Source: Marinomonas ushuaiensis DSM 15871 (GTDB taxonomy: Bacteria > Pseudomonadota > Gammaproteobacteria > Pseudomonadales > Marinomonadaceae). From it: a stretch of 64,000 nt of DNA. The position numbers were made by a program, and so were the translations under genes. Shown here one piece after another: positions 46,470 through 57,593 of this stretch. The notes beneath the pieces were generated by a model. It was not told where the DNA came from. It saw only the letters and a list, made by a program, of their open reading frames with translations, and searched no databases. The stretch is taken from the NCBI RefSeq assembly GCF_000521805.1, contig NZ_JAMB01000008.1, positions 62,001-126,000 on the forward strand, given 5' to 3'. Positions within the stretch are counted from its first letter, which is position 1; each line of letters begins with the position of its first letter.

Positions 46470-48632
46470 ATGAGTTCTAAAAGCAGTATGAGTTTGAAAA
46501 GCAGCCAGATGTTTCTCTCTCAAAAAGAACGTCGTTGGCTACCTTGGTTCGGCAATACAGGTCGGATATCTCTTTTTTGGTCATGTTATTTGAACCAGGA
46601 GATGTATCAGAATGTTGAAAAAACCTTTGAGGGAATCGCAAATACACGAGTTAAGTTACTCAATTCTTGGGCAAACAACCAATGGTCCCAGTTAGAAGTG
46701 TTATTGGACATGGTTGGAAATTCATTTCCTAATATAAAATTAAATGCGCTTGAAGAAAGGAAAAACATCGTACCTGATGTATCTGAATATTTTGTCATTG
46801 ATGTTCAGGGAAAAGTTATTAATTCCACAGCAAAAGAACGTATCAACAAAACAGATTTAGAAGCCAAAGCCGTCACCGCAGGGTTAAGTAACCCTTTCCT
46901 TCATGGCCCTTATATTGATCAAAATACAGTTAGCATAGGTCATTCAAGTTCGAAATTTCATGATGCCGTGACACTCATGTTTTACCTCCCAATAAAACAA
47001 AATGGCATCAGTGTTGGCGCTGTTTGCGCACGTGTTCCTAATGATGTTTTAGGCGATTTAATCCAACGCGAAGCTGGCCATATTTACAAAGAGTCAGGCG
47101 ATAATTATTTATTTATGGTCAAGTCAGAACACGACCAAAACATTTTACCCGGTACTGCCCTATCTCGATCTCGCTTTGAAGATAGCACCTTTAGTCATGG
47201 TGAAAATCTAAAAGGAGGTATCAAGACGAATTGGGAAACCGTAAAAGTAAGGCATCACACAGAATTTGAAATTCGCTTCACAGACCCCGCGACTAAAGAA
47301 CTACACCCCGGTGTACGAGAAACCATTAAAAATGGTCAAAATCTATTTGTTACCTATCCGGGCTATTCTGATTACCGACACATTCCAGTGATTGGAAAAG
47401 GGGTAACTTTCCAATTAAAAGGCAGTCCAGACACTTGGGGGATGATGTGCGAAGGAGACTTAGAAGAAGTTTATCGTCGTCGCTCTATCAATCAAAAGCT
47501 AATCAAAAGTTACCTTCTAGCATCCAGCCTTCCTTTAATCGTGAGCACGACCTTACAAGCATACACTAACCTATCGGTTGTGATGATTAGCTCGGCCGCT
47601 TTTGCCAGCCTTGCGCTGACTGGATTCTTTTTCAATAAGTTAAGTACTCAAAAGATAAGCCGTAACATGAGCCAAATGACAGAGATGATTCAAACCATTG
47701 CTGAAGGTGAAGGTAACTTAAAACAACGCCTTAATGAAAACTTAGAGCATGATGAAACTGGTGATATGGGTAGATGGATGAACAGTTTCATCGACAACCT
47801 TGATAGCACAATGGGACAAGTTATTTCCGCTAGTACTAATGTAAAACGATCAAACGACTTCATGGTTCGAACTAATGAAGAAGCAAGACAAGCATCCCAT
47901 TATCTCGAATCGTCAGTAGAAAGTATGCTCAAGGTATTTCAACAACAAGTTGAGGAAGTCCAAAGCGCTTCTCAAACAGCTCAAAAACTTAAAAAAACGA
48001 TGGAACAAGTTGCTGAAGAAACTCAGTCTCGTTTAAAAGAAGCTAAAAGTGGCACTCAAGAAATACGGGACGTAGTAACAACTACAGCAGACTCAGTCAA
48101 ATCATTGGATAAGAAAACCAATGAAATCGCAGGAATCATTACCACAATTTCTGACATAACAAATCAAACAAACCTACTCGCTTTAAATGCGGCAATTGAA
48201 GCCGCGAGAGCAGGCGAGCATGGACGAGGTTTCTCTGTCGTGGCGGACGAAGTTCGCAGCTTGGCATCAAAAACGGCATTAGCTGCAGAAGAAATACAAG
48301 CTATGCTTGAAGGAATTCAAGAAGAAACAAGCAATGCTGTAAGCTTTATGGAGAAAGGGGCTGAAAACGTCGATAGAAACCTGCAGGCCAATGAGCAAAG
48401 CAATACGGGCGATGAAGCCTTGTATGAACTCGTCGACTCTATGTTTGAAGCGATTCTTTTACTCAATGACAGTAACAAAGAAAACGCTAACACAGTACAA
48501 GAAATGGGAGTGGCTACTGAACAAATGAAACGCTCTATTGCAGCTCTACAAAACCGTTCATCCAGAGTTGGATTGTCAGCATTGAAACTAGATTCACTTA
48601 TCGGACAGTTCCAAGTAACTGAGAAATCATAA
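46470..48632 (+). CDS. Methyl-accepting chemotaxis protein with an apparently cytoplasmic Cache-like domain
   Basis: A 720-residue receptor. Residues 45-335 resemble a double Cache/PDC sensor ([37 protein letters not shown]), but no N-terminal membrane helix precedes it, only the short stretch [10 protein letters not shown] hydrophobic hairpin lies at about 346-388. HAMP and the standard signalling domain follow (conserved tip [20 protein letters not shown]). With two helices after the sensor, both halves should be cytoplasmic, as in Aer-type receptors. Upstream ATGs are out of frame, so the missing helix is not a start-site artefact. The 3' end meets a strong terminator. Confidence 0.88.
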   Translation: MSSKSSMSLKSSQMFLSQKERRWLPWFGNTGRISLFWSCYLNQEMYQNVEKTFEGIANTRVKLLNSWANNQWSQLEVLLDMVGNSFPNIKLNALEERKNIVPDVSEYFVIDVQGKVINSTAKERINKTDLEAKAVTAGLSNPFLHGPYIDQNTVSIGHSSSKFHDAVTLMFYLPIKQNGISVGAVCARVPNDVLGDLIQREAGHIYKESGDNYLFMVKSEHDQNILPGTALSRSRFEDSTFSHGENLKGGIKTNWETVKVRHHTEFEIRFTDPATKELHPGVRETIKNGQNLFVTYPGYSDYRHIPVIGKGVTFQLKGSPDTWGMMCEGDLEEVYRRRSINQKLIKSYLLASSLPLIVSTTLQAYTNLSVVMISSAAFASLALTGFFFNKLSTQKISRNMSQMTEMIQTIAEGEGNLKQRLNENLEHDETGDMGRWMNSFIDNLDSTMGQVISASTNVKRSNDFMVRTNEEARQASHYLESSVESMLKVFQQQVEEVQSASQTAQKLKKTMEQVAEETQSRLKEAKSGTQEIRDVVTTTADSVKSLDKKTNEIAGIITTISDITNQTNLLALNAAIEAARAGEHGRGFSVVADEVRSLASKTALAAEEIQAMLEGIQEETSNAVSFMEKGAENVDRNLQANEQSNTGDEALYELVDSMFEAILLLNDSNKENANTVQEMGVATEQMKRSIAALQNRSSRVGLSALKLDSLIGQFQVTEKS

Positions 48633-48653
48633 AACACCAGCATGTCATTGCAT

Positions 48654-48694
48654 TAAAAAATGCCGGAGAGTGTTCATTTTCCGGCATTTCTTTT
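48654..48694. terminator. Bidirectional terminator between the chemoreceptor and aroQ
   Basis: AAAAAATGCCGGA and TCCGGCATTTCTTTT form a seven-base GC-rich stem with A and T tracts for both converging genes. Confidence 0.92.
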
Positions 48695-48732
48695 CATAAC
48701 AAATTGTTATTAGACACTTAAAAAACGCCTAC

Positions 48733-49185
48733 TTAATTTGTCACTTTAGCCACCAAACCTTGAATCCCCAACACATAACCCTGAACGCCCAAACCAACAA
48801 TAATACCGGTTGCAGCAGGAGAAATATAAGAATGGTGTCGAAAAGACTCACGGGCATGAACATTTGAAATATGCACTTCGATAACAGGAACGTCTGTTCC
48901 TTTAATCGCATCATGCAATGCGATAGAAGTATGTGTATAAGCGCCAGGGTTAAACACAACCCCCAACAACTCTCCTTTCTTCATTTTACTGCCAGCTTCA
49001 TGAATAAGATCTATCAATGCACCTTCATGATTTGATTGATAAAACTCAACATCATAACCTAGAGCGGATGCAGCATCGCGACACATAGCTTCGACATCGG
49101 CCAATGTTTCATGACCATATGTTTCTGGCTCACGAGTTCCAAGTAAATTTAGGTTAGGACCATTTAACACCATGATGCTAGACAT
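48733..49185 (-). CDS. aroQ: 3-dehydroquinate dehydratase, type II
   Basis: A 150-residue dodecameric enzyme of the shikimate pathway. It shows [19 protein letters not shown] at the N-terminus (with the catalytic loop Arg and Tyr), [34 protein letters not shown] and [18 protein letters not shown] with its active-site His. The length is typical. It is monocistronic here and not linked to accB/accC, as it often is in other proteobacteria. Confidence 0.96.
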   Translation of the reverse strand: MSSIMVLNGPNLNLLGTREPETYGHETLADVEAMCRDAASALGYDVEFYQSNHEGALIDLIHEAGSKMKKGELLGVVFNPGAYTHTSIALHDAIKGTDVPVIEVHISNVHARESFRHHSYISPAATGIIVGLGVQGYVLGIQGLVAKVTN

Positions 49186-49280
49186 AATTTTTTCTCCTAA
49201 AGGTCAGCGCACAGTAATGAATCCTACCATCAAACAAAGAAACAATAGAATAAAGAAACAACCAATAAAACTTTCGCTAT

Positions 49281-49325
49281 AAAAAAACGCTGCCAGTCGA
49301 ATAACAGACTGACAGCGTTTTTACT
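49281..49325. terminator. Terminator after the peroxiredoxin gene
   Basis: AAAAACGCTGCCAGTC and GACTGACAGCGTTTTTA pair strongly with one internal mismatch; the tract suits the minus-strand peroxiredoxin gene and would also block plus-strand read-through. Confidence 0.85.
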
Positions 49326-49357
49326 TGAATTTCTAACTTAGGCTCTGAAGCAATAGC

Positions 49358-49837
49358 TCATAACTGAGACAAAACGTACTCAGCAGAGCTAACTTTGTAT
49401 TCACCCGGTTCATCCAACCAAAGCTGTTGAACAATACCATTTGAAACAAGCATAGCGTAACGACGGCTTCGAATACCCATTTTAGCAGCAGAGATATCCA
49501 ATTCCAGCCCCATAGAGCAGGTAAACTCAGCCAAACCGTCTGATGCCATGACTAGGTTTTCAGCATTATTTGCCTCACCCCAAGCATGCATAACAAAAAC
49601 ATCATTAACGGAAAGACAAACAATTTCGTCAACACCTTTTTCTTTCAATGCATCGTAATGCACGACAAAACCAGGCAAATGACTCGCACTACAAGTTGGA
49701 GTAAATGCACCAGGAACAGCAAACATAAGCACTGTTTTTCCTGAGAAAAATTCTGTTACATCCACTGTATCAGGACCTTCTTCTCCCATGATTTGAAACG
49801 AACCATGGGGCAGCATATCGCCAATAAAAATCGACAT
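49358..49837 (-). CDS. Peroxiredoxin, Prx5 type
   Basis: A 159-residue thiol peroxidase of the AhpE/Prx5 (hybrid glutaredoxin-linked) class. The peroxidatic Cys is in PGAFTPTCSASHLPGF. A second Cys at CSMGLELD and Trp-Gly in HAWGEANNAEN are typical of Prx5. It reduces peroxides using glutathione or glutaredoxin in known members. I start at MSIFIGDM (49835-49837), since the extra 20 upstream residues are not family-like. The preceding gene on the same strand, a chemoreceptor, ends 62 bases before it. Confidence 0.92.
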   Translation of the reverse strand: MSIFIGDMLPHGSFQIMGEEGPDTVDVTEFFSGKTVLMFAVPGAFTPTCSASHLPGFVVHYDALKEKGVDEIVCLSVNDVFVMHAWGEANNAENLVMASDGLAEFTCSMGLELDISAAKMGIRSRRYAMLVSNGIVQQLWLDEPGEYKVSSAEYVLSQL

Positions 49838-49899
49838 AGATGTTATTTCCAAAGAATTAAGTTGCGTGTATGTTAACGCAACCCACCTTAGAAACACTA

Positions 49900-51876
49900 T
49901 TAAACAATTTTAAATTGGCTAAGAAGCTGCTTCTGATGAGAAGCCAGCTGTGACAAACCTTCACTGTCTTTCTCACTTTGATCGGAACCTTGTGATGCTT
50001 GTTCAGACATTTCCGATATCTCTAATACATTATGCCTAATATCTTGCGCAACAGCAGATTGCTCTTCCGCTGCGGCGGCAATTTGTGTACTCAAGTCACG
50101 AATTTCAGCCATACTTACCTGCAATTCAGTTAACGAAGAGCCCACGATACGAGCCTCTTCAGCACTGGATATCGCACTCTTACGGCTCTCTTCCATACTT
50201 CCAACGGTTTTCGTCACGCCTTGCTGCAATTGAACAATCACCTGTTGAATTTCTTCAGTGGAATTGTGAGTACGAGTCGCTAGGGTACGAACTTCGTCCG
50301 CAACAACAGAGAAACCTCGACCTTGTTCACCAGCTCGAGCCGCTTCGATTGCGGCATTCAGTGCCAACAAATTTGTTTGTTCAGCAATTTCTTGAATAAC
50401 ATCCAAAATACGATCGATATTTTTAGAATGCTCATCAAGCTGGTTAACAACCAACGTAGATTCTTCAATTTTTACTAGAAGATGCTCAATTTGAGCGATA
50501 TTTGAATCCATTTGAGCACGATTTTGATTCGTTCTTTCATCAACAGATTGAATTTGATGAAGAATAACTTCCGAACTTTGAGCCACTTGGTTCACCGCTG
50601 TGACCATCTCATCCATGGAGGAAGCAACTTCTGTCGTTCTTTCATTCTGAGCGCCCATAAGTTTTTTTGAATCACTGGCCAAACGAACATTGCTACCGGC
50701 TGAAGTAGACACTTCGTTGGAGGCTTGATCAATTTCTAACATCACAGATTGCAGTTTCGCAACCAATCCATTTACCCAACCAGAAAGCTCACCAAATTCA
50801 TCTTTGGTTTTCACCGTACTGCGCTGTGTGAAATCACCATCAGATATTTTCCCTAGTACCGTCATCACTTCTTTTAATGGCAAACGGATACTTCGACTTA
50901 CCCACAAAGCAACCAATACTGCGATTGCAATAGAAACAACCAACACAATACCTATAATCAGTGTTGATAAAGATGCAGCGTCACTGGCTTCGTTTTTTGC
51001 CTTTTCACTCATTGATGCTGTTTCTGACAACAGTAGTTCCAAATGAGAACTGACAACTTCCATACTGTCGGATAAATGCTTCGCAAGTACTTCAGACTCT
51101 AGCTCTAAACGAAAATTTTCATAACGCTTCGCTATAACACCATTATCAGCTAATGCACCCGATTCTATCTCAGCAATCAGACCATCAATGTCTTCACTTT
51201 TTAGATAAGCTTGCTTGTCTTTTATTCCAGTAATTGTTGCTGCCATAGAATCACGCAAATCTTGCATTTTTTCTAAGCTACGCAAATCAAAGTAATCATT
51301 AACGGAAACTTGTAAGCTTTGCACTTGGCTCTGCATATAAGAAGCTGAGAATTGAATTTCAAAGTCCTCACCATCTTCTTCTAAAATTGCTAAATCTTCA
51401 GAGGCAAAAATAATAGCGTCTTTTAAATCCAATTTTTCAAGGGCAATGATCGCCTGCATATCCAACATTGTTTTGTGGTTAGAAAACGCCATGTCGGTAT
51501 AACTAAAAAAGTTTTCTGCTTCAGTATTAATATTTTTCAATGCGTCGTTCATTATATGAAAATCTTCAAGTTGAGAACCTAACACGCCTGAAACCTTAAC
51601 AAAGCTCTCTTTAGAAGCGATAAAGCTTTCTGACAATGCTTCTAATGAATCAGGGGATTTACTCAACAAATACCGTAATACAGCACCATTAGCCAAACTT
51701 AGATCTTCTTTCAAGGCATGGCTAGTAGAGGTAATACTGGCAACTTTCCCAGTCACAACATTCAATCTATCCTCAACCTTATTAATGCCGACAAAACCAG
51801 ATGCAGCAATCATTAGTAAAAGTAACAACAAGACACCAAAGCCAAACAGAATTCTTTGGATAACAGACAACGACAT
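49900..51876 (-). CDS. Methyl-accepting chemotaxis protein, classical topology
   Basis: A 658-residue receptor. Membrane helix 1 is at about residues 8-28 and helix 2 near 306-328, enclosing a periplasmic helical-bundle sensor domain with no recognised ligand. HAMP ([21 protein letters not shown]) and a signalling domain with [20 protein letters not shown] follow. The start at MSLSV (second Met of the longest frame) fits best. No CheR pentapeptide is present at the C-terminus (LLSQFKIV). Confidence 0.92.
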   Translation of the reverse strand: MSLSVIQRILFGFGVLLLLLLMIAASGFVGINKVEDRLNVVTGKVASITSTSHALKEDLSLANGAVLRYLLSKSPDSLEALSESFIASKESFVKVSGVLGSQLEDFHIMNDALKNINTEAENFFSYTDMAFSNHKTMLDMQAIIALEKLDLKDAIIFASEDLAILEEDGEDFEIQFSASYMQSQVQSLQVSVNDYFDLRSLEKMQDLRDSMAATITGIKDKQAYLKSEDIDGLIAEIESGALADNGVIAKRYENFRLELESEVLAKHLSDSMEVVSSHLELLLSETASMSEKAKNEASDAASLSTLIIGIVLVVSIAIAVLVALWVSRSIRLPLKEVMTVLGKISDGDFTQRSTVKTKDEFGELSGWVNGLVAKLQSVMLEIDQASNEVSTSAGSNVRLASDSKKLMGAQNERTTEVASSMDEMVTAVNQVAQSSEVILHQIQSVDERTNQNRAQMDSNIAQIEHLLVKIEESTLVVNQLDEHSKNIDRILDVIQEIAEQTNLLALNAAIEAARAGEQGRGFSVVADEVRTLATRTHNSTEEIQQVIVQLQQGVTKTVGSMEESRKSAISSAEEARIVGSSLTELQVSMAEIRDLSTQIAAAAEEQSAVAQDIRHNVLEISEMSEQASQGSDQSEKDSEGLSQLASHQKQLLSQFKIV

Positions 51877-52134
51877 AATCAACCTCTAAAATGTTTAGAT
51901 CCCTTTTAAATTATCAGAACAATCCTTGCCTGAATAAAGCACGGCCACTAAAAAAGCTGACCATTTACACAGAAGCAATCCTACTTTATTGACAATAAAT
52001 AACACTCTATAAACGATACATATTTGAATTTTTTATATAACGAAGATAAAAAACTGACGCTAACATAGATTTATTTCAATCTATCGATCTGGTAGATTGC
52101 TCTACTCTATTTTTATTAATTCGAACTGCGCTTT

Positions 52135-53565
52135 ATGGATTGCCCTCTTTACGAAAAAATTGCTAACCAAATTGAACACCAAGTTCATGAAGGTATTTTC
52201 TTACCAGGAGCAAAGATTCCATCGGTTCGTAAATCCAGCAAGCAAATGGAAGTCAGTGTCGCCACCGTTCTACAAGCCTATAGTCTTTTAGAAGATCGAG
52301 GCGTCATAAGAGCTCGTCCACAAAAAGGGTATTTCGTACAAGAGAACCAGCGACAAACAACTGCGACTGCAAAAATCGAGCCGACTCAGAACGATGGTTC
52401 TATGCACGCCTTATTAAAGCGATTACTGCATGCATCACAAGATGAACACATCACCCAGTTTGGTGCAGCAATTCCAAAAAGTCAGTTTCTACCTATTCGA
52501 CAACTACAACGATCCGTTGGCCGCCTTATGCGCTTAGAGCCTGAAATTTGTGCTTCTTATGAATTCACACCTGGCTCTCTCAGTTTACGCAGACAAATTG
52601 CCATTCGAATGCTGGATAGTAGCTGCCAACTTCAGCCTGATGACATTACCATTACATTAGGTTGTCAAAATGCACTAATGCTTTCTTTGCAAGCTGTCGC
52701 AAAAGCAGGAGACACCATCGCCATAGAAAGCCCAGTGTATCATGGTGTATTACAAGCAATCGAAAACCTAAATTTAAAAGCCATCGAAATCCCCTGCTCA
52801 ACAGAAACTGGGCTAGATTTGGACTTGCTCGAAGAAGCGGCTCAAAAATGGCAAATCAAAGCTTGTGTTGTGACGCCAAACAATCAAAACCCAACCGGCG
52901 CCACACTGAATCATCAAGCAAGGCAAAAACTCATTGAACTGTCCACTCAGCATAATTTCATATTAATTGAAGACGATGTATACGGAGAGTTAAGTTACGG
53001 CGATAAACATGAGCGAGCACTAAAAGCAGACGACAAAAATAATACAGTGATTTATTGCAGTTCTTTTTCTAAAAGTATCGCTCCAGGGTTTCGTATCGGC
53101 TGGGTTGTGGGTGGTCGTTTCCAAGCAGAGATTGAACATCATGCCTATGTTCAATCTCTAGCGATTCCGACACTGACTCAAAGAGCCATTGCAAACTTTT
53201 TAGAAAATGGTGCATACGACCGACATTTGAGAAAAACTCGTCTTTCCTATCAAGAAAATCTCACTCGCTGTCTAGCTCTAATCAATGAATATTTTCCAAC
53301 CGGTACAAAAACATCCACGCCCAAAGGAGGCTTTTTACTTTGGATCTCGTTACCTGATACAGTGGACGCAATGACGCTGCATACTCAGGCACTCGAAAGT
53401 GGCATTGGTTTGCTACCCGGTCTAGCCTTTAGTTTGACGTCTCAGTTCAATCATCATTTCAGATTAAATTACGCACAGCATTGGGACAACACAACAGACG
53501 CTGCACTTAAAAGACTGGGAAAACTTTGCTATCAACAAACGCCAAAGATAGAGTTAAATAAATAA
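52135..53565 (+). CDS. MocR-type regulator: GntR helix-turn-helix plus aminotransferase fold
   Basis: A 476-residue PLP-dependent transcription factor. The winged helix covers about residues 1-70 (PSVRKSSKQMEVSVATVLQAYSLLEDRGVIRARPQKGYFV). The fold-type I domain carries the PLP lysine in SSFSKSIAPGFRIGW, the cofactor-contacting NNQNPTGATLN and EDDVYGEL. Known MocR proteins control PLP synthesis, GABA or amino-sugar use; the target here is unclear since the neighbours are a divergent chemoreceptor and an unrelated PilZ gene. The 258 bases upstream show no gene. Confidence 0.92.
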   Translation: MDCPLYEKIANQIEHQVHEGIFLPGAKIPSVRKSSKQMEVSVATVLQAYSLLEDRGVIRARPQKGYFVQENQRQTTATAKIEPTQNDGSMHALLKRLLHASQDEHITQFGAAIPKSQFLPIRQLQRSVGRLMRLEPEICASYEFTPGSLSLRRQIAIRMLDSSCQLQPDDITITLGCQNALMLSLQAVAKAGDTIAIESPVYHGVLQAIENLNLKAIEIPCSTETGLDLDLLEEAAQKWQIKACVVTPNNQNPTGATLNHQARQKLIELSTQHNFILIEDDVYGELSYGDKHERALKADDKNNTVIYCSSFSKSIAPGFRIGWVVGGRFQAEIEHHAYVQSLAIPTLTQRAIANFLENGAYDRHLRKTRLSYQENLTRCLALINEYFPTGTKTSTPKGGFLLWISLPDTVDAMTLHTQALESGIGLLPGLAFSLTSQFNHHFRLNYAQHWDNTTDAALKRLGKLCYQQTPKIELNK

Positions 53566-53691
53566 GGGAAAGTAAAAAGACGTACAATATTTTATATATA
53601 GGCGCAGGTTATGAATATGTCTCCACATATCTTAAAATTCATCTGTACAGGCAGAGCAAAAAGCGTACAATTCTCATTCTTTTTTAAACAC

Positions 53692-53708
53692 TCGGCCTCA
53701 TTGGCCGA
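53692..53708. other. Hairpin upstream of the PilZ gene
   Basis: TCGGCC-TCATT-GGCCGA is a perfect six-base stem, 37 bases before the start codon at 53746, with no T tract on either strand. It may be an operator or a 5' leader hairpin. Confidence 0.35.
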
Positions 53709-53745
53709 TAACGTTAATATCTGAAATAGTAGCTGGCTTGTTGCG

Positions 53746-54156
53746 ATGGAATTTGTTGCACATCCGAGAGACCTTCCATTAGAAATCACCTTAATAGAAG
53801 ATCAGCATTTCCCTCAAACTGATGAAGGAAGAGCTGGGTTTGTCGGTATCACATATTTAACCTCGCATCCTTTTGATAATGGATGTTCGGTAAAAATCAC
53901 ATTGGAAGAAATCGATCCGAACTTTTGTGTTTCTGGCCGTATTGTATCGTGCGATGAAGAAACAGACGGTTACGCTATCGCCATTGAATTCCCGACTAAA
54001 GAAGAGTGTTACTGTGTTCGAATGATCGAGCAACTTTCTCAGATAGAACACTATCGACGCCAAGCTAAAATGGCTGGCCGACGACTTAATTACAACGAAG
54101 CTGCCGCCGAATGGATACAAAAATTCGCCGCTAAATTCCCCGCATTCACTCTATAA
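53746..54156 (+). CDS. PilZ-like domain protein with a degenerate c-di-GMP motif
   Basis: A 136-residue soluble protein. The start HPRDLPLEITLIED and the later VSGRIVSCDEETDGYAIAIEF follow the PilZ beta-barrel pattern. The RxxxR loop is reduced to a single Arg (VAHPR), and the usual D/NxSxxG is replaced by a GRAGFVG stretch, so c-di-GMP binding is doubtful. It ends 23 bases before the DUF501 gene and is probably cotranscribed with it. The fold assignment is moderately secure, the function unknown. Confidence 0.7.
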   Translation: MEFVAHPRDLPLEITLIEDQHFPQTDEGRAGFVGITYLTSHPFDNGCSVKITLEEIDPNFCVSGRIVSCDEETDGYAIAIEFPTKEECYCVRMIEQLSQIEHYRRQAKMAGRRLNYNEAAAEWIQKFAAKFPAFTL

Positions 54157-54179
54157 CATTCACACTACAATAAGACGCT

Positions 54180-54695
54180 ATGACAAACACACTTTCTCAA
54201 GGTGATATAGACATTATCACTGCACAGCTTGGACGTAAGCCAAGCGGCATTAATGCCATTGCACATTACTCTCCTAACGGCACACCACAAGTTCTCGAAA
54301 TGGAAACTTGGGTTTTTGATCAACCTTTCCCAACACTTTACTGGCTTTCAAGCAAAGCCATAGACAAAGCCTTGGCTAAAATAGAAAGCCATGGTGTGGT
54401 GAAAGAACTAGAACAGCGTATTAAGGATGATGAAGAATTAAGAGAAGCCCATTACGCCTCTCACCGTGACTACATAGCAAGACGCTGGGAAGTTATGAGC
54501 AATGAACACAAAGCCATTATCGAAGAAAAAGGCTTTAAGCCACTATTTGATAAACTCGGTATTGGCGGTATTGCCAACTGGGATCAAGTTCGATGCTTAC
54601 ACATGCAATATGCACATCACCTTGCAGGCAATAACGTGATTGGTCGTATATTGGATGAAGAGTATGACGTAAGAGCCATTGCTGACGCTGAATAA
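54180..54695 (+). CDS. DUF501 family protein
   Basis: A 171-residue protein matching the DUF501 family, with LGRKPSGINAIAHYSPNGTPQVLE near the N-terminus, the block PFPTLYWLSS, and the C-terminal GIGGIANWDQVRCLHMQYAHHLAGNNVIG. Conserved Cys and His residues in the last block (CLHMQYAHHL) suggest a metal or cofactor site. No function is established for the family that I know of. It is the second gene of a pair with the PilZ-like gene and ends at a strong terminator. Confidence 0.88.
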   Translation: MTNTLSQGDIDIITAQLGRKPSGINAIAHYSPNGTPQVLEMETWVFDQPFPTLYWLSSKAIDKALAKIESHGVVKELEQRIKDDEELREAHYASHRDYIARRWEVMSNEHKAIIEEKGFKPLFDKLGIGGIANWDQVRCLHMQYAHHLAGNNVIGRILDEEYDVRAIADAE

Positions 54696-54737
54696 TGTAA
54701 ATCAGTACGCTCTCGCTCAACAATAAAAGCTTACACT

Positions 54738-54782
54738 TAAAAATAAGGGAGAAACGATTTAATCGTTTCTCCCTTATTTTTC
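54738..54782. terminator. Strong bidirectional terminator after the DUF501 gene
   Basis: AAAAATAAGGGAGAAACGATT pairs perfectly with its mirror arm ending CTCCCTTATTTTT; the near-perfect stem of about 20 base pairs is one of the longest in the window. Confidence 0.93.
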
Positions 54783-54803
54783 AAAAGCTCATCCAAAAAA
54801 CCA

Positions 54804-55081
54804 TTACGATGCTTTAAGTAATCCTCTTAATTCCTCTTCCGCCTTAACGTTTGGAAGTATTTCTCGAATTTTGTTAAATGCAGCCTGAGCAACCGAGGCA
54901 CGCTGTGCATACGTCGTCAACGCCCCACCAGTCCAACCAGCCAATTTCATCATTTCATTTTTAAAGCTATTAACGCCAACACCAATGTCATTAACGCATC
55001 TTCAATCTCTAAATAATTTAGGCGCTCACCGCCAAACTTGATGAAATCATCTTGCTGTACTTCGAGAAATTGTTTTGGCAT
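54804..55081 (-). pseudogene. Small gene of unknown function broken by a one-base frameshift
   Basis: On the minus strand an ATG at 55079-55081, with AAGG seven bases ahead, opens a frame (MPKQFLEVQQDDFIKFGGER, then LNYLEIEDAL) that runs into TGA TGA after 43 codons. Near 54988-54993 a shift by one base restores an open frame (DIGVGVNSFKNEMMKLAGWT, ending in a tail with RGLLKAS) to a TAA at 54804-54806. Together they encode about 92 residues. A lost A in a short A run explains the break. I do not recognise the family. Either a recent pseudogene or a sequencing error. Confidence 0.65.
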
Positions 55082-55178
55082 ATTCAAACCTTTTTAAAAT
55101 CCATTCGTAAATAAAATTTAGCGACAATAGCTCAGCGATACAAACCCTCACATGTAGAAAAACGTAAACGACATGAAA

Positions 55179-56663
55179 TCAATTTTTTGTACGTACTCGG
55201 TCTACCGCTTTCTGCCATCCTTGATACAGTTTATCTCCTGTTCCCTTCTCCATAGAGGGCTCAAAGCTTTTATCTGCTTGCCAAAGAGTCGATACATCGT
55301 CCAGCGATTTAAACAATCCCACATGCAATCCTGCTAAAAATGCAGCACCCAATGCGGTTGTTTCTGTGACACACGGTCGCTCTACTGTAATTTCAAGCAA
55401 ATCACTTAAAAACTGCACCATGACATCGTTAATCACCATGCCACCGTCCACTCTTAATGAGCTGAAAGTGGCACCATCTTGAGCCATCGCGCCGACCAAA
55501 TCCCTTGTTTGATAACAAACAGAGCGTAATCCAGCACTAACGATATCTTCAACGCTTGTGTCTCTGGTTAAACCAATCATCGCGCCACGCGCATCCGGAT
55601 CCCAATAAGGCGCACCCAATCCAGTAAAGGCTGGAACAAGATAAACGGAGTCATCGTTTAACGCTTTCTTAGCCAGACTCTGGGTTTCTTTAGCATCTGA
55701 AAATAGTTTCAATCCATCACGCAACCATTGAATTGCCGCACCAGCAACAAAAATACTGCCTTCTAATGCGTAAGTCACTTTGCCGTCTAAGCGATAACCC
55801 ACCGTCGTCAGCAATTTGTGCTCAGAACGAATTGGCTTATCTCCAGTATTCAATATCAAGAAACAACCGGTTCCGTAAGTGCTTTTCACCATGCCCGGCG
55901 TAAAACACGCTTGACCGACTAAAGCCGCCTGTTGATCACCAGCAATACCGTTAACTGGAATTTCAGCGCCTAACCATGATGAATCAATCACTCCAAAATC
56001 GGCACTGCAATCCATCACTTCAGGGAACAGTACATCGCCAATGCCTAAGATCTCGATAAGCTCACTGTCCCATTCTTGCGTATGGATATTAAACGCCATA
56101 GTACGAGCTGCATTAGTGGCATCGGTTTTATATGACTTACCATTGGTTAACCGCCACAATAAAAAACTATCGACGGTTCCAAATGCCAGACGCCCTGCTT
56201 GAGCTTTTTCTTTAGCACCTTCAACGTTATCTAATACCCAACGAATTTTAGTGGCTGAAAAGTAGGGATCAATTAGCAAACCTGTTTTTTCTTGAACCTT
56301 GTCTCCTAGGCCTTGTTCACTCAAAGACTGGCAGAATTCACTTGTACGTCGGTCTTGCCACACAATCGCGTTATAAACAGGTTTGCCCGTTTCGATGTCC
56401 CATAGAATGGTTGTTTCACGTTGATTTGTGATACCTATCGTTGCTATCGCCTGTGCATCTATCCCTGTATCCTTGAGAACAGACTGACAAACCGATAAAG
56501 TCGATGACCAAATATCTTCAGGATCATGCTCTACCCAACCATCGTGTGGGAAAATTTGTGGGAACTCTTGTTGAGATTGACCCACTCGGGTGCCTTTTTC
56601 ATCAAATAAAATAGCGCGTGAACTGGTGGTGCCTTGGTCGATTGCAAGAATATAACGGGTCAT
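55179..56663 (-). CDS. glpK: Glycerol kinase
   Basis: A 494-residue FGGY-family kinase that phosphorylates glycerol to glycerol 3-phosphate. It shows the N-terminal phosphate loop [38 protein letters not shown], the glycerol site [36 protein letters not shown] and the C-terminal [16 protein letters not shown]. The length matches E. coli GlpK. It is divergent from glpR, with a shared GlpR-type operator at 56731-56756. No glpF facilitator gene is linked. Confidence 0.97.
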   Translation of the reverse strand: MTRYILAIDQGTTSSRAILFDEKGTRVGQSQQEFPQIFPHDGWVEHDPEDIWSSTLSVCQSVLKDTGIDAQAIATIGITNQRETTILWDIETGKPVYNAIVWQDRRTSEFCQSLSEQGLGDKVQEKTGLLIDPYFSATKIRWVLDNVEGAKEKAQAGRLAFGTVDSFLLWRLTNGKSYKTDATNAARTMAFNIHTQEWDSELIEILGIGDVLFPEVMDCSADFGVIDSSWLGAEIPVNGIAGDQQAALVGQACFTPGMVKSTYGTGCFLILNTGDKPIRSEHKLLTTVGYRLDGKVTYALEGSIFVAGAAIQWLRDGLKLFSDAKETQSLAKKALNDDSVYLVPAFTGLGAPYWDPDARGAMIGLTRDTSVEDIVSAGLRSVCYQTRDLVGAMAQDGATFSSLRVDGGMVINDVMVQFLSDLLEITVERPCVTETTALGAAFLAGLHVGLFKSLDDVSTLWQADKSFEPSMEKGTGDKLYQGWQKAVDRVRTKN

Positions 56664-56730
56664 AGTGAATTCTCTTTGAAGTCACAACCATTCAAAAAAT
56701 GAATGATGTATTGTTTTTGTTTTGTTTTTT

Positions 56731-56756
56731 GAACATGAATATTCAAATACGAATAT
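56731..56756. promoter_or_regulatory. GlpR-type compound operator between glpK and glpR
   Basis: GAACAT-N2-ATATTC-N6-GAATAT: overlapping inverted repeats with the same spacing as the site before glpD. Half sites resemble the E. coli GlpR operator. It could repress glpK and autoregulate glpR. Confidence 0.75.
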
Positions 56757-56821
56757 ACCCATTAAAAACCAATGCACAGTCATTAAGCAAGCAGTAACCT
56801 TTTAAAGGAGAAGAAAACAAC

Positions 56822-57592
56822 ATGGGTCAACTTTCCCGCCAAGACAAAATTGTCGCCATAGTAAAAGACCAAGGCTATGTAACCATTGATGAATTGGCTA
56901 GCCAATTTTCTGTCACACCGCAAACCATACGCCGTGACATTAATGAATTAGCAAAAGCGGATAAGATACGTCGACATCATGGTGGCGCCAGTTACGACTC
57001 AAGCACAACCAATGTGGCCTATGCGGCGAGACAAATTCTGCAGTTGCCAGCCAAAGAGCAAATAGCAAAACGTATTGCGACGGAAATTCCTAACAATGCC
57101 TCTTTATTTATCAATATCGGGACAACAACAGAAACCGTTGCTCGCGCATTGCTAAACCATCAAGGCCTACAAGTTATTACCAACAACCTTAATGTTGCCG
57201 CGATCTTAAGCGGTAAAGAAGATTTCACCGTGATTATTGCTGGTGGCACCGTACGTTCTAGAGATGGCGGCGTCATGGGCGAAGCAACGATTGATTTCAT
57301 CAATCAATTTCGCGTTGACTATGGCATCATAGGCATCAGTGGTATCGATCCAACCGACGGCTCATTATTAGATTATGATTATCAAGAAGTACGAGTCGCA
57401 CAGAGTATTATTTCTAATTCTCGTACTGTTTTTCTAGCAGCAGACAGCGGAAAATTTGGTCGGAATGCCATGGTTCGCCTAGGAAACATGACTCAAGTAG
57501 ATAGATTATTTACTGACGAGCAACCACCAAAAGCCATTATCAAACTTATGAAAGAGCATGATGTTCGATTAGAGCTTTGCACACCTAGATAA
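56822..57592 (+). CDS. glpR: DeoR-family glycerol 3-phosphate regulon repressor
   Basis: A 256-residue repressor. The DeoR helix-turn-helix is at about residues 18-55 ([26 protein letters not shown]), followed by IRRHHGGA and the sugar-phosphate-sensing domain with [26 protein letters not shown] and [18 protein letters not shown]. The inducer is glycerol 3-phosphate in known GlpR proteins. A GGAG site precedes the ATG. Flanking glpK and glpD make the assignment firm. Confidence 0.95.
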   Translation: MGQLSRQDKIVAIVKDQGYVTIDELASQFSVTPQTIRRDINELAKADKIRRHHGGASYDSSTTNVAYAARQILQLPAKEQIAKRIATEIPNNASLFINIGTTTETVARALLNHQGLQVITNNLNVAAILSGKEDFTVIIAGGTVRSRDGGVMGEATIDFINQFRVDYGIIGISGIDPTDGSLLDYDYQEVRVAQSIISNSRTVFLAADSGKFGRNAMVRLGNMTQVDRLFTDEQPPKAIIKLMKEHDVRLELCTPR

Positions 57593-57593
57593 C

